From: Nitrospirota bacterium
Lineage (GTDB): Bacteria > Nitrospirota > Thermodesulfovibrionia > Thermodesulfovibrionales > JdFR-86
Reading direction: 5' to 3'
DNA: 41,384 bases
Assembly: GCA_016207905.1 (NCBI GenBank)
Contig: JACQZC010000020.1
Location: forward strand, 1-41,384
The translations under genes were made by a program, and so were the position numbers. This document shows, one piece after another, positions 7,707 through 15,101 of the stretch (its first letter is position 1; each line of letters begins with the position of its first letter). The notes beneath the pieces were generated by a model. It was given only the letters and a program-made list of their open reading frames with translations. It ran no database searches and was not told the origin of the DNA.

Positions 7707-7970
7707 ATGCCAAAAAACATTAAACACAGCAACCACCTTCTGCTAAAGATTGAGCTACTGAAAGCTCACGGCCTTGAGCTTTCCAAAGAAAAGATTGACG
7801 ATATCATAAGATTTTCTGATAAAATAGAAAAAGGCCATAAGGGCAGGCTTATTGCCCAGAAAAGGCTTGATGATGAACATGTCCTAAGAGTTGTATACGA
7901 GGAACATGAAGATAAGATTTTGGTGATAACAGTTTATCCGGGAAGGAAAATAAGATATGAGAAAGATTAG
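7707..7970 (+). CDS. DUF4258 family small protein
   Basis: An 87-residue protein with the DUF4258-like pattern: a basic N-terminal helix, RLIAQKRLDDEHVLRVVYEE in the centre, and the final strand ILVITVYPGRKIRYEKD. These proteins are commonly paired with DUF2283, and the pair is often suspected to be a toxin-antitoxin module, which is unproven. ATG 7707 is chosen because a TGC-TATAAT extended -10 at 7680-7688 lies upstream and the protein pattern begins here. It overlaps the next gene by 14 bases. Confidence 0.75.
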   Translation: MPKNIKHSNHLLLKIELLKAHGLELSKEKIDDIIRFSDKIEKGHKGRLIAQKRLDDEHVLRVVYEEHEDKILVITVYPGRKIRYEKD

Positions 7971-8187
7971 ATATAGCAGGGATGTGGATGCCCTTATGGT
8001 GGAGCTTTCGGATAAGCCTATTGATTACGCAGAAGAAGAAGGGCAGGTTATAGTGCATTTCTCACATGATGGCGAGCCTGTGCTTATTGAGATTCTTGAT
8101 GCAAAGGAATTTATTCTCAGCACCCTTTCAAGTGTTATAATGGAGACAATTGAAAAATTCGTTGAAGGCAAAGAGTTTAAGGGCTGA
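7957..8187 (+). CDS. DUF2283 family small protein
   Basis: A 76-residue protein with the DUF2283 pattern: RYSRDVDALMVELSDKPIDY, EEEGQVIVHF, then EPVLIEILDAKEF. It overlaps the preceding DUF4258 gene by 14 bases, the usual arrangement of this two-gene module, and is probably translationally coupled to it. It stops one base short of the convergent rluB stop. Role is unknown beyond the association. Confidence 0.8.
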   Translation: MRKIRYSRDVDALMVELSDKPIDYAEEEGQVIVHFSHDGEPVLIEILDAKEFILSTLSSVIMETIEKFVEGKEFKG

Positions 8188-8188
8188 T

Positions 8189-8902
8189 TTATTTGCATCC
8201 CGTAACCCTTTTTATCTCTTCCTCACTAAGGTATCTTATCTCACCTGTCCTCATCCCCCCTAATCTCAGATTTCCAATGCTTATTCTTTTGAGCTTTAGC
8301 ACAGGATGTCCTACCCTTTCGAGCATCCTTTTTATCTGTCTTTTCCTTCCCTCGTGGATTGTGACTTCGAGCCATGAGTTCTGCTCGGTTACACTGATTT
8401 TTCTTACCCTCGCAGGTGCTGTGAGTATGCCCTCAAGTTTGATGCCTGCTCTGAGTTTTTTGATATCTGCATCTTCTATTATGCCTTTTACCTTGACCAT
8501 ATATGTCTTTGGAATTTCCTTTGATGGGTGAAGAAGGCTGTGGCTAAAATCTCCATCGTTTGTAATGATAAGAAGCCCTTCTGAGTCATAGTCAAGCCTT
8601 CCAACAGGATAAACCCTTTCCTTTATAGCCTTTAAAAAGTCCTTTACAGTTGGTCTTCCTTCGGGATCATAAAGGGATGTAACAACACCCTTTGGCTTGT
8701 TCATCATGAGATACAGTTTTTTTTCAGGCCTTCCGAGGAGCTTTCCGTTAACCTTTATGTGGTCAAAGAAAGGGTCTGCCTTGGTGCCTAATGTGGCAGG
8801 CTTTCCATTGACAGTAACCCTGCCTTCGGCTATAAGCTCCTCTGCCTTTCTTCTTGAGGCAATCCCCCTTTCGGAAAGTATCTTCTGAAGCCTCATCTGC
8901 AT
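8189..8902 (-). CDS. rluB: 23S rRNA pseudouridine synthase, RsuA/RluB family
   Basis: About 237 residues. An S4 RNA-binding domain (residues 3-60, MRLQKILSERGIASRRKAEE) is followed by the pseudouridine synthase domain. Catalytic Asp104 lies in GRLDYDSEGL, with MNKPKGVVTS and the terminal VTIHEGRKRQIKRM block also present. It modifies ribosomal RNA. RluB versus RluE or RsuA cannot be settled from sequence alone. I place the start at ATG 8902: TGT-TATCAT lies eight bases upstream, an upstream ATG at 8920 would fall before it, and ATG 8896 is another option. Confidence 0.88.
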   Translation of the reverse strand: MQMRLQKILSERGIASRRKAEELIAEGRVTVNGKPATLGTKADPFFDHIKVNGKLLGRPEKKLYLMMNKPKGVVTSLYDPEGRPTVKDFLKAIKERVYPVGRLDYDSEGLLIITNDGDFSHSLLHPSKEIPKTYMVKVKGIIEDADIKKLRAGIKLEGILTAPARVRKISVTEQNSWLEVTIHEGRKRQIKRMLERVGHPVLKLKRISIGNLRLGGMRTGEIRYLSEEEIKRVTGCK

Positions 8903-8993
8903 AGTGATAAATGATAACATACAAAGGCAGGAAGTATTAAAGCAGGCTCGAGCCCATAAAGATTCCTGAATACATGCCTGAAGGGAGAGTCTC

Positions 8994-9471
8994 CTATTTC
9001 TTACCGGTCACCTTTTGCAATGCCGCACTTAGCTCTGCAATAGCATAAGGCTTGCTTAGGACGCCTTTAAAGCCAAATTCCCTAAATGAGCTGACAACCG
9101 GGTCTTCCGAGTAACCGCTTGACACAATGGCAGTGATATTCGGGTCTATTTCAATAAGCCTTTTTATTGCCTCCTTGCCTCCCATGCCACCTGTAATAAT
9201 TAAATCTATAATAACTGCATCAAACGGCACTCCTGAGTCTTTGGCTGTAGTATATAAGGCGAGCATCTCATCGCCATCTCTTGCGCATTCTGCCTCAAAA
9301 CCACACTGCTCAAGCATCTTGCTTACAACTGTCCTTATAATCTCCTCATCGTCCATGGGCATCCTTGAAATATATACAATCAGGAATTACCTGAATGAGG
9401 GCTTGAAATTGAGGAGAAAGAGAAACAGCATCTTTTAAGGGCTCAAGCTTATTGGAAGGCTTTTTGTCCAT
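8994..9471 (-). pseudogene. Deletion remnant of a PAS/receiver hybrid histidine kinase
   Basis: ATG 9471 starts MDKKPSNKLEPLKDA and reaches a PAS-domain opening (ALIQVIPDCIYFKDAHGR) before a TGA. In the next frame an almost complete receiver domain follows at once (MDDEEIIRT..., 122 residues from 9362), with acidic pair D4/D5, phospho-acceptor D53 and Lys103. Receivers of this type normally begin ILVMDDEE and sit at the C-terminus of hybrid kinases. The two parts meet at ATGGACGA, compatible with a microhomology deletion that removed the rest of the PAS, HisKA and ATPase domains. The receiver could still be made alone from ATG 9362 or 9356. Confidence 0.75.
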
Positions 9472-9482
9472 TTGTTAATGAA

Positions 9483-9511
9483 ATTTAATATGAAGTTTCA
9501 GAATTAGTCAA
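9483..9511 (-). promoter_or_regulatory. Promoter of the hybrid-kinase remnant
   Basis: Reverse strand: TTGACT (9506-9511), a 17-base spacer and TTAAAT (9483-9488), 11 bases before ATG 9471. It is divergent from the XRE promoter, whose operator starts six bases away. Confidence 0.45.
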
Positions 9512-9516
9512 GTCCC

Positions 9517-9556
9517 TATATCCTAATTTGGGATATTCTAAATTAGGATATATTAT
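9517..9556 (+). promoter_or_regulatory. Operator/promoter of the restriction controller
   Basis: TATATCCTAATTT (9517-9529) and its exact complement AAATTAGGATATA (9540-9552) form a perfect 13-bp-arm inverted repeat around a 10-base centre. A promoter overlaps it: TTGGGA at 9528-9533, 17 bases, TATTAT at 9551-9556. A regulator bound here would cover both the -35 and the edge of the -10. The adjacent XRE protein is the obvious ligand, as for controller proteins of type II restriction systems. Confidence 0.75.
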
Positions 9557-9572
9557 TTATTATCACAAACAT

Positions 9573-9797
9573 ATGGGCAAAAGCATTTATTCAAAAGAAT
9601 ACGAGTCGATTCTCAAGCAGTTGAAAAAGGCTCGCATTGAAGCGGGATTAACACAGAAAGCTGTTGCAGAAAAAATGAAGAGACCACAGTCCTACATATC
9701 CAAATGCGAATCAGGTGAAAGACGGCTGGACATTATTGAGCTGATTGAATTGGCAAAGCTTTATAAAAAGCCTCTATCTTTCTTTGTGGGGAATTAA
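9573..9797 (+). CDS. XRE-family controller protein of a restriction system
   Basis: A 74-residue single-domain HTH protein. The HTH occupies about 12-68 (LKKARIEAGLTQKAVAEKM, QSYISKCESGERRLDIIEL), followed by a FFVGN tail. Size and position directly upstream of the endonuclease match restriction-modification controller proteins that bind the inverted repeat at 9517-9552. ATG 9573 is chosen because upstream TTG codons lie inside the promoter. Its TAA is followed directly by the endonuclease TTG, suggesting coupled translation. Confidence 0.85.
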   Translation: MGKSIYSKEYESILKQLKKARIEAGLTQKAVAEKMKRPQSYISKCESGERRLDIIELIELAKLYKKPLSFFVGN

Positions 9798-10508
9798 TTG
9801 TCATTCACTGTACAAAAACTCAAAAAGAGGCTTGAAGAAATAAAAGCCTTAGGGTATGTAAAAACCCACAGGGCACATGATACAGGAGTTGGTAAAACTT
9901 TAGAAGACCTTTTGGGCATAAAGGAGAATAATATCCGTTTGCCTGATATTGGGGAAGTCGAAATTAAGGCTAAGCGTATCGATTCAAATAGTATGCTGAC
10001 ATTGGCCACTAAAGCTCCTAAACCCCGCCGGGTAAATCGTTTAATATTTGAGCACTACAAATACTTAGATAAGGAAGGTTCTTCTAATCTTCATTCAACG
10101 GTATACGGTTCCAGATATAATTCCCAAGGATTTAGAGTTCGGGTTAAAGAGAATAAATTGTTTTTAGAAAACAGACCACATAATATAGAAGCCTACTGGG
10201 ATGAAAATATATTTAGTGATGTCTTATTCTCTAAGTCAAATTATATCCTTTTGGTTTTCGCTCAGACAAAAGGAGAAAGAAAAACTATAAATGAGCATTT
10301 TCATTATACAGAGGCATATCTATTGCGAGACATGAACGCTGATAAATTTTATGCATCTATTGCAAATGATTTTCTAAAAGTTGACATCAGAATCGGTGTT
10401 TATAGAAGCGGTAAAAATAAAGGGAAATATCACGACCATGGCACAGGATTCAGAATGAGTAAGCAGAATTTTCTACAGTTATACGATTCCTATGAAAAAA
10501 TCCTATAG
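9798..10508 (+). CDS. MvaI/BcnI-family type II restriction endonuclease
   Basis: A 236-residue protein fitting the MvaI/BcnI family: THRAHDTGVGKTLEDLLGI, then Asp50, Glu55 and Lys57 in LPDIGEVEIKAKR (the D-xn-E-x-K nuclease core), and the late HDHGTGFRM segment. Known members are monomeric nickase-like enzymes cutting CCWGG or CCSGG; the target here is not predictable with certainty. The start is TTG at 9798, abutting the controller stop with GGGGAA before it; a rare start codon would keep nuclease levels low. The methyltransferase lies downstream in convergent orientation. The region is AT-richer than its neighbours, consistent with transfer. Confidence 0.88.
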   Translation: MSFTVQKLKKRLEEIKALGYVKTHRAHDTGVGKTLEDLLGIKENNIRLPDIGEVEIKAKRIDSNSMLTLATKAPKPRRVNRLIFEHYKYLDKEGSSNLHSTVYGSRYNSQGFRVRVKENKLFLENRPHNIEAYWDENIFSDVLFSKSNYILLVFAQTKGERKTINEHFHYTEAYLLRDMNADKFYASIANDFLKVDIRIGVYRSGKNKGKYHDHGTGFRMSKQNFLQLYDSYEKIL

Positions 10509-10543
10509 CTAAATAACCTTTACTCTCCCATGGAGATGGAAAT

Positions 10544-12148
10544 CTAAATCTTCTTAAGTAAAACTATACTTTCTTTCAGCATAGTAGAACAAGTTTTACC
10601 GGGCTCATTAGTCGGACTGTTTTTAAGCGGCATTCGTTTGTTGGGAATATTTCGATATAATATCCCCTGAGAAATAAACCCTATTTTTTCTGCAAGCTCA
10701 CAGATTATTTCATCAGTTTTTAATTGCAATTCCTTAACAGTCCGATTTCCAACGATAAGACAGGAATATTTTTGGGGCTTAAGGATTTTATGTGCTTGCA
10801 TAAGAGCTTTATACAAATCAATATAAAAGCTCAAAACATCCTTAGCCCGTTCTTTATCTCTTTCAGAAATAATTTTTATGCTCAACCTTAAAGTCTCAGA
10901 TAAACCATGTATCGGGTCTTTAATATCAACATTGTTTTTGCCACCGAGCAATTCCTTATCTATATCCTTTATGTATGGAGGTAATATTTCTAACCACTGT
11001 GCGGGTAGTCTTGAAAATTGACCATATGCTACAGTAGTTCTGCTGTCACCATAAGGAGGCGAGGTAATAATGAAATCTACCGCACTTGCTGGTATGCCGT
11101 TATCTTTTGTTGAATCGCCAAGTATAATCTTTGCACTTATATTAGGGCTCACATCATTAAGATATTCCTTCATGCCAAGGATATTGTTTTCAGATATTTT
11201 GATGAATTCGCCAATTACATTAGGAGAAAAAGATTTATCTAATTTCTTTTTATCCCTATAGAGCTTGAATTCACCATGTCTTGTAAAAGAAACAATACGG
11301 GCAACCTCGCTAAAACATACGGAAAAGAAATTTCTTACATTTTCTTCGGAAATATTCCATATCGCATGTTTAAGCCTTGTCAAGTTTTCAATGACCGATT
11401 TACAAAACCAGAAGTCTATGTTTGTGAAAATAGGTGGTGCAATATTTCTTATGGATTTATAGTCAGATAAGATTGATTTAAGTCTATTCGTTAGAGTTTG
11501 CGGGTCAATCGGTGTTGTTTTTGCTTTGGCTATCAAAGCAGCTAAAGGATTAAGCTCTATACCAATAGAATTTCTATTGAGCAGACTGCTTTCAACGAGA
11601 GTGGTTCCTGAGCCGCAAAAGATGTCACAAACCAATTCGCCTTCAGATGAAAATGTATGAATCAGTTTCCGTGCAATCTGAGGGATAAACATTGCAGGGT
11701 AAGTATGAAAACCGTGGGTATAAGTTTTCGTTTGATATGTTTTGAAATCCCATTCATTTATCCATTTAAAGACATCGGTTTCTGCGTCATAGTATTGTTT
11801 ATGGCTTTTTACATTTTTGGAGGAAATTAATTCTTGCAGCCGTGAAATATTTGCTGATAGCTCAAGTTCTTGTAATGGAAAAAGAGAGAATTCAGCGGCC
11901 TGTTCTTTAATAGATAGATGAGTAGGCGGTAAACTGTTTCTGTACCTGCTGGGGTTTTGAGGCGCAATAAATGCTACGCTTGCTTTTAAATATGCAAGGA
12001 GATCTTTTTTATTAAATCTGCGTTGTCCTCCAGGCGTCCTAATAGATTGAATAAGACCTTTTTCTTCCATCCTATAAATTGTTTTTGTGCTTACCCCAAT
12101 TAGTTGAGCAGCTTGTTTTGTGTTGATCATTTCAATATTCTTGTCCAT
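10544..12148 (-). CDS. N4-cytosine-type DNA methyltransferase with MerR-like HTH head
   Basis: A 534-residue methyltransferase. Residues 8-55 are a MerR/excisionase-type HTH (TKQAAQLIGVSTKTIYRMEE, then GGQRRFNKKDLLAYL). Motif I DIFCGSGTT is at 165-173, after PAMFIPQIARKLI. The catalytic TSPPY is at 352-356, a tetrapeptide typical of N4-cytosine enzymes. Motif I preceding TSPPY by almost 190 residues leaves room for target recognition between them. It should protect the host from the convergent endonuclease. ATG 12148 follows GAGGAAAG. The fused HTH suggests that it regulates its own promoter. Confidence 0.87.
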   Translation of the reverse strand: MDKNIEMINTKQAAQLIGVSTKTIYRMEEKGLIQSIRTPGGQRRFNKKDLLAYLKASVAFIAPQNPSRYRNSLPPTHLSIKEQAAEFSLFPLQELELSANISRLQELISSKNVKSHKQYYDAETDVFKWINEWDFKTYQTKTYTHGFHTYPAMFIPQIARKLIHTFSSEGELVCDIFCGSGTTLVESSLLNRNSIGIELNPLAALIAKAKTTPIDPQTLTNRLKSILSDYKSIRNIAPPIFTNIDFWFCKSVIENLTRLKHAIWNISEENVRNFFSVCFSEVARIVSFTRHGEFKLYRDKKKLDKSFSPNVIGEFIKISENNILGMKEYLNDVSPNISAKIILGDSTKDNGIPASAVDFIITSPPYGDSRTTVAYGQFSRLPAQWLEILPPYIKDIDKELLGGKNNVDIKDPIHGLSETLRLSIKIISERDKERAKDVLSFYIDLYKALMQAHKILKPQKYSCLIVGNRTVKELQLKTDEIICELAEKIGFISQGILYRNIPNKRMPLKNSPTNEPGKTCSTMLKESIVLLKKI

Positions 12149-12166
12149 GGTCTTTCCTCGGTAAGA

Positions 12167-12195
12167 ACTATACAACATTAGACAATATTAGTCAA
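12167..12195 (-). promoter_or_regulatory. Methyltransferase promoter with direct repeat in spacer
   Basis: Reverse strand: TTGACT (12190-12195), a 17-base spacer and TATAGT (12167-12172). The spacer region carries two 10-base direct repeats, CTAATATTGT and CTAATGTTGT (9/10 identical), placed where a repressor would block polymerase. The MerR-like head of the methyltransferase is the candidate ligand. Confidence 0.55.
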
Positions 12196-12224
12196 CAGGG
12201 CATTAGAAAGGGCTTTGTAGGATG

Positions 12225-14096
12225 TTATTTAAGAAGGGATTTTCTTATATCGCCTACCCTCAGAGTTATCTTATTGGAATCGAGGTATTCGAGGAAGGGC
12301 ACTGCGTATTTCCTCGTTGTCCCCAGAAGGTCTCTGAATTCAGCCACTGTCATTTCGGGTTTTTCTCTAAAGAACTTTTTGAGGAGGTCAATCATCTTTT
12401 GATACGAAGATTGGCTGAGATAAAGGCTATCGTTTATCCGAACTATAACTCCTTGTCTTTCAAGGTGTTTTAGTATGTCGCCTACCTTTTTTTCATCCAC
12501 TGAAAGCATGGATGCAAGGTCTGCCTTAAAAGGAGGCAGGAATTGTCCTTTATCGAGGGCATCGAGGACAATCTTTTTATCTTCAGGAGAGACCTCGATA
12601 CTAAAGCCCTTGAGACTTATGGAGTCTTTTTCAGCCTGAATCTCATCGATGAGCGAGATAGATATGTTGAATATCTTTATGTCAAGCCTGAGGAATGCCC
12701 TTACCTCTTCTTTTGGCATTCCCTGTTTGAGCGGATTGCTTTTATGAAAATCGGTAAGCCTTTTGATAAGAGAGGTCTTATAAGAATTAAATGCATCCTT
12801 ATGCATCAAGATGTCTTCGAACCGAATGAGTCGTCCTTGTTCCTTAAGGGAAGAGATGGAGTCGCTTATAGAGGGAATCTCTGCTTTTATCCAGCCTTCA
12901 ATAGCTGTTTTTTTCATGCCTCCTCCACCTGCCTTTTTAATCTTCAGAGCTATTTTTTCGTGAAGACTGCCATGTTCGAAAACCCTGAGGTCTTCTATGC
13001 CTTCCTTTTTTTTCCGTTTCAAAGGAGATGTATCTAAAATCTCGCCACCACCGATTGTTATTTGAGGAGAAGATCTCCTTAAGATATATCTATCTCCTGA
13101 CTGAACGACTACAGGGTCATCGAGCCTCATCTGGCAGTAGCAGGATTGTCCTGAAGACAGTTCTTCCCTGCCGTATAAAATACATCGGGCAATAGTCTCT
13201 GATGTGCCTGTGTGGAAGTGAAAAAGTGCCCTGTTTTTGACTAAAGGTGCATCCTTAAGAAGTTCAAGACTAACATCTATAAGAGTGGTTGGAATAAACC
13301 TATTTGGCTCTACGAGGGTATCTCCTCTTTTAAGCTCTGTCTTGTCTATGCCTTGAAGATTGATTGCTACCCTCTGACCTGCATAGGCAGTCTTAACAGG
13401 CTTTCCGTGACTTTGAATGCCTCTTGCCTTGGAGTTTAGACAGCTTGGCAGGAGCTCAACAGTATCCTCGATGGATATACTGCCTGAAAGAGCTGTGCCT
13501 GTAACAACTGTGCCAAAGCCTTTAAGCGTAAACACCCTGTCTATGGGCAGTCTGAAAAGCCCCTTGGTTGGTTTAGGCTTAACCTTAAGAGCGGATTCCT
13601 TTATCTTTTCCTTAAGAAGATTCAGGTTATATCCTGTTTTTGAAGACACAGGCAGAATCTCTGAGGATTCAAGAAATGTGCCCTTTACAAAATCTCTTAC
13701 CTCGTCTTTGACGAGTTGCAGCCATTCAGGCTGAACGAGGTCTGTCTTCGTAATGGCAATAATACCTGCCTTGATATTAAGGAGGTCGCAGATGTAAAGA
13801 TGCTCTTTTGTCTGAGGCATGATTCCTTCGTCAGCCGCTATGACAAGCAAAACCATGTCAATACCGCCTGCACCTGCAAGCATATTCCTTACAAGCCTTT
13901 CATGCCCGGGAACATCGACGATGCCAACTGTGAGGCTATGTTCCGGGTATTGGAGGTCTGCAAACCCTAAGTCTATGGTTATGCCACGCTCTTTTTCCTC
14001 TTTGAGTCTGTCAGGGTCTATTCCAGTGAGTGCCTTGACAAGGGCACTTTTTCCATGGTCTATATGCCCTGCTGTGCCTAAGATTACATAATGCAT
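12225..14096 (-). CDS. selB: Selenocysteine-specific elongation factor SelB
   Basis: A 623-residue translation factor delivering Sec-tRNA to UGA codons that carry a SECIS element. The G domain has GHIDHGKS at 10-17, [15 protein letters not shown] and TKTD. Domains II and III follow, then C-terminal winged-helix repeats (about 380-623) for mRNA binding. No ribosome site precedes ATG 14096; instead TATAAT lies six bases upstream (14103-14108). The first 16 codons are duplicated at 14922-14968, on the far side of a toxin-antitoxin insertion. No selA, selC or selD is in the window. Confidence 0.95.
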   Translation of the reverse strand: MHYVILGTAGHIDHGKSALVKALTGIDPDRLKEEKERGITIDLGFADLQYPEHSLTVGIVDVPGHERLVRNMLAGAGGIDMVLLVIAADEGIMPQTKEHLYICDLLNIKAGIIAITKTDLVQPEWLQLVKDEVRDFVKGTFLESSEILPVSSKTGYNLNLLKEKIKESALKVKPKPTKGLFRLPIDRVFTLKGFGTVVTGTALSGSISIEDTVELLPSCLNSKARGIQSHGKPVKTAYAGQRVAINLQGIDKTELKRGDTLVEPNRFIPTTLIDVSLELLKDAPLVKNRALFHFHTGTSETIARCILYGREELSSGQSCYCQMRLDDPVVVQSGDRYILRRSSPQITIGGGEILDTSPLKRKKKEGIEDLRVFEHGSLHEKIALKIKKAGGGGMKKTAIEGWIKAEIPSISDSISSLKEQGRLIRFEDILMHKDAFNSYKTSLIKRLTDFHKSNPLKQGMPKEEVRAFLRLDIKIFNISISLIDEIQAEKDSISLKGFSIEVSPEDKKIVLDALDKGQFLPPFKADLASMLSVDEKKVGDILKHLERQGVIVRINDSLYLSQSSYQKMIDLLKKFFREKPEMTVAEFRDLLGTTRKYAVPFLEYLDSNKITLRVGDIRKSLLK

Positions 14097-14097
14097 A
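14050..14097. repeat. Direct repeat A: 5' end of selB
   Basis: These 48 bases, covering the first 16 codons of selB plus one upstream base, match 14922-14969 at 47 of 48 positions in the same orientation. The one difference is a silent third-position change (GGG versus GGA). The two copies bracket the TumE/antitoxin pair. Confidence 0.9.
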
Positions 14098-14102
14098 GAT
14101 TA

Positions 14103-14108
14103 ATTATA
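14103..14108 (-). promoter_or_regulatory. Candidate -10 of current selB promoter
   Basis: TATAAT on the reverse strand lies six bases upstream of the selB ATG. No convincing -35 is visible at 14126-14131. If used, the selB transcript would be essentially leaderless. Confidence 0.35.
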
Positions 14109-14215
14109 ACTCTATTAGCTTTGGATAGACTACTACAAAGAGATTCAGCTTTTATATAGATTTTACGGGATTTATTTGCTTAAGCAGGGGAGGCGTTTTT
14201 TCAGAGTGAAAATTA

Positions 14216-14581
14216 TTATACTGCTATCTCTAAAGCTATACGGTCATAACTAATAACTGCTGTTGTTTTTTTGTCCGTCTCTTTTTTTTCTATCAGCCCC
14301 ACTTGTTCTAAATATTTAACATCCTCTGCTACATTTTTTATATCCCTCTTAGCCATCTTCGCAAGCTCATTAATTGAAGATGGTTTGTTTGTCTTGATGA
14401 TATGCAGTAGTTCGAGCCTTTTAGGTGTTAATGCCTTTCTAAAAGCCTCAAAACTGGTAAAGTAAAGCCCTGTCTCTTTTTTAACCTTTTCCCCTCGTTC
14501 AATGGCTTCTCCTGTCTTTACAAAATCATCAAGGACAGTCTTTAAATCCTTAATACCTATTTTAATCCTCTTTACCTTCAC
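14216..14581 (-). CDS. HTH antitoxin partner of TumE, MarR-like
   Basis: A 121-residue protein with a winged helix at about 50-115: LTPKRLELLHIIKTNKPSSI, NELAKMAKRDIKNVAEDVKY, then LEQVGLIEKKE. This pattern matches the HVO_A0114-like DNA-binding proteins often found after DUF6516/TumE toxins. It starts with GTG 14581, overlapping the toxin stop by four bases (GTGA), and probably neutralises the toxin and represses the operon. The N-terminal 45 residues may be the toxin-binding part; this is inference. Confidence 0.75.
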   Translation of the reverse strand: MKVKRIKIGIKDLKTVLDDFVKTGEAIERGEKVKKETGLYFTSFEAFRKALTPKRLELLHIIKTNKPSSINELAKMAKRDIKNVAEDVKYLEQVGLIEKKETDKKTTAVISYDRIALEIAV

Positions 14582-14868
14582 ACCTCACCTCCTTTATATC
14601 TTTCAATATCCCTGTAAAAGTCCTGTGCTAATTTTTTAAGACTAATAAACTTATATGTTTCTATAGTCCCTTTTATATGCCTGTGGTCTCCTTTACTTTT
14701 TGCATTGTCATAACCAATTACCCTGATTTCATCAACGATGTAAACCAGTGAATATTTATAACCATGTGGTTTATCCTTTGTCGGTCCTGGTAACCTCCAC
14801 ATCTTAATTTCAATAATGTTGCCGAGCTCGTCTATAACTTTTTCATGCCTGACAAGCTCTGTTTTCAC
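14578..14868 (-). CDS. TumE-family (DUF6516) toxin
   Basis: A 96-residue protein that, from memory, fits the TumE/DUF6516 family. Visible blocks are IIEIKMWRLPGPTKDKPHGY, KYSLVYIVDEIRVIGYDNA, then KGDHRHIKGTIETYKF. TumE proteins are reported toxins, whose biochemical target I do not assert. GTG 14868 is used as start; it is nine bases after the -10 at 14878-14883 and has no ribosome site. First of a two-gene operon inserted between duplicated selB 5' ends. Confidence 0.8.
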   Translation of the reverse strand: MKTELVRHEKVIDELGNIIEIKMWRLPGPTKDKPHGYKYSLVYIVDEIRVIGYDNAKSKGDHRHIKGTIETYKFISLKKLAQDFYRDIERYKGGEV

Positions 14869-14870
14869 CT

Positions 14871-14906
14871 TATTGGTAGTTTAAACCAATAGAAAGAGCA
14901 TGTCAA
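14871..14906 (-). promoter_or_regulatory. TumE operon promoter with palindromic operator
   Basis: Reverse strand: TTGACA (14901-14906), 17 bases, TAAACT (14878-14883). The inverted repeat TATTGGT...ACCAATA (14871-14891) spans the -10 and ends two bases before the GTG start, an ideal autorepression site. Confidence 0.7.
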
Positions 14907-14921
14907 TAAAAGATGGTGCCC

Positions 14922-14969
14922 TTTCCATGGTCTATATGTCCTGCTGTGCCTAAGATTACATAATGCATA
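14922..14969 (-). pseudogene. Direct repeat B: orphaned selB 5' end
   Basis: ATG 14968 reads [20 protein letters not shown] and stops soon after. The first 16 codons equal the functional selB. This copy, unlike the functional one, keeps a Shine-Dalgarno (GGGAGGA, about 14974-14980) and a TATAAT at 14998-15003 on the reverse strand. It therefore appears to occupy the original selB leader, which the inserted toxin-antitoxin pair cut off from the rest of the gene. Confidence 0.8.
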
Positions 14970-15063
14970 TCAGTCCTCCCCCCCATCGCAGGACTTTATT
15001 ATAATATTCTTTTGGAACAAATACCGACATTTCTAAATTGGCAAGACATAATCCCCCATTTTA

Positions 15064-15092
15064 TTGATTTTTCAAAGGTTTTTCGTTATCAT
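15064..15092 (+). promoter_or_regulatory. argD promoter
   Basis: TTGATT at 15064-15069, 17 bases, TATCAT at 15087-15092. Only nine bases separate the -10 from ATG 15102 and there is no ribosome site, so the mRNA may be leaderless. Confidence 0.5.
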
Positions 15093-15101
15093 TCAATCTA
15101 T

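Noticed and set aside
12543-13037. A 164-codon plus-strand frame within selB
   Set aside because: It is the mirror of the SelB C-terminal coding region, has no ribosome site, and the reverse-strand frame is an unmistakable SelB.
15012-15101. An N-terminal extension of argD from TTG 15012
   Set aside because: It crosses a good promoter (15064-15092) and adds residues not expected in the family; ATG 15102 fits better.
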